A stretch of 7,139 nucleotides of DNA from Candidatus Nitrosopolaris rasttigaisensis (lineage in GTDB: Archaea; Thermoproteota; Nitrososphaeria; Nitrososphaerales; Nitrososphaeraceae): the NCBI GenBank assembly GCA_933226995.1, contig CAKOFP010000248.1, forward strand, positions 1 through 7,139, in the 5' to 3' direction. The notes beneath the pieces are model-generated. The model made no database searches. It was not told the origin of the DNA and was given only the letters and a program-made list of their open reading frames with translations. Positions 6,986-7,139 of the stretch are shown here, piece after piece (position 1 is the first letter of the stretch; each line of letters begins with the position of its first letter). The translations under genes and the position numbers were made by a program.

Positions 6986-6987
6986 TC
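6982..6987 (+). promoter_or_regulatory. Possible extended Shine-Dalgarno for hisB
   Basis: GTGATC overlaps the HAD stop codon and is complementary to the GAUCAC part of the archaeal 16S rRNA 3' end, ending 4 bases before TTG 6992. When aligned to the full anti-SD, the AGGAGG-equivalent position sits about 9 bases from the start, which is acceptable. It supports the TTG 6992 start weakly. Confidence 0.3.
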
Positions 6988-6991
6988 GCGT

Positions 6992-7139
6992 TTGGTCGCT
7001 TATCCACATAATACCACACAGAGAATTTCAAAAATTAAGAGGGCCACCAAAGAGACACGGGTTGCAGTACAAGTGAATATTGATGGTACGGGTAAAACAG
7101 CGGTAAAAACAGGTCTTTCTTTTATCGATCATCTAATTG
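6992..7139 (+). CDS. hisB: Imidazoleglycerol-phosphate dehydratase (HisB), 3'-partial
   Basis: The window ends inside this gene after 49 codons. The visible part matches the HisB N-terminus: RISKIKRATKETRV (residues 11-24), NIDGTGKTAVKTGLSFIDHLI (29-49). The family pattern is a Lys-Glu-Thr near the start and a TG-x-x-F-[LI]-DH with a metal-binding His (His47). The enzyme is an Mn-dependent dehydratase converting imidazoleglycerol phosphate to imidazole-acetol phosphate, the substrate of HisC. TTG at 6992 is the only reasonable start: a stop lies three codons upstream and the next in-frame start (GTG 7073) is inside the conserved core. This gives roughly ten extra N-terminal residues compared with typical HisB. 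It begins 6 bases after the HAD stop and in the same frame. The metal-site motif reads DHLI where DHML or DHMI is more usual. Confidence 0.92.
   Translation, partial: MVAYPHNTTQRISKIKRATKETRVAVQVNIDGTGKTAVKTGLSFIDHLI

Overview
The window looks like a piece of an ammonia-oxidising archaeal chromosome (Nitrososphaeria/Thaumarchaeota, probably the soil-type Nitrososphaerales). This is inferred from four things: a bacterial-type (class II) HMG-CoA reductase, a compact hisG-hisD-hisC-(HAD)-hisB run, heavy use of TTG start codons, and moderate GC (judged by eye at 40-45%). All genes lie on the + strand and there is almost no non-coding DNA. No tRNA, rRNA, CRISPR array, insertion sequence or origin was seen.

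Layout: (1) positions 2-1243 hold a 5'-truncated, membrane-anchored, exported beta-propeller of the PQQ-dependent glucose/sorbosone dehydrogenase family. Its catalytic His and PQQ-contacting Arg positions appear to be Asn and Gln. (2) 1279-2580 is HMG-CoA reductase, the committed step of mevalonate and isoprenoid-lipid synthesis. It ends in an Asn-rich tail encoded by AAT repeats. (3) From about 2578 a TATA-like element precedes the histidine operon: hisG (2624-3601), hisD (3598-4893), hisC (4890-5954), a HAD-family phosphatase gene (5963 onward), and the 5' end of hisB (6992 to the window edge). hisG/hisD overlap by TTGA, hisD/hisC overlap by ATGA, and the next gaps are 8 and 6 bases, so the run is almost certainly co-transcribed.

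The his genes cover step 1 (HisG), imidazoleglycerol-phosphate dehydration (HisB), transamination to histidinol phosphate (HisC) and the final two-step oxidation (HisD). The HAD protein sits between HisC and HisB and is the natural candidate for histidinol-phosphate phosphatase, the step with the least conserved enzyme across life.

The most striking observation is that this HAD gene is broken by an in-frame TAA at 6767-6769. The same reading frame continues at once with the missing HAD motif IV (GDSYED) and a normal C-terminus up to a TGA at 6983-6985. As written, the upstream product lacks its last catalytic motif. This is a recent nonsense mutation, an assembly or sequencing error, or less likely a recoding event.
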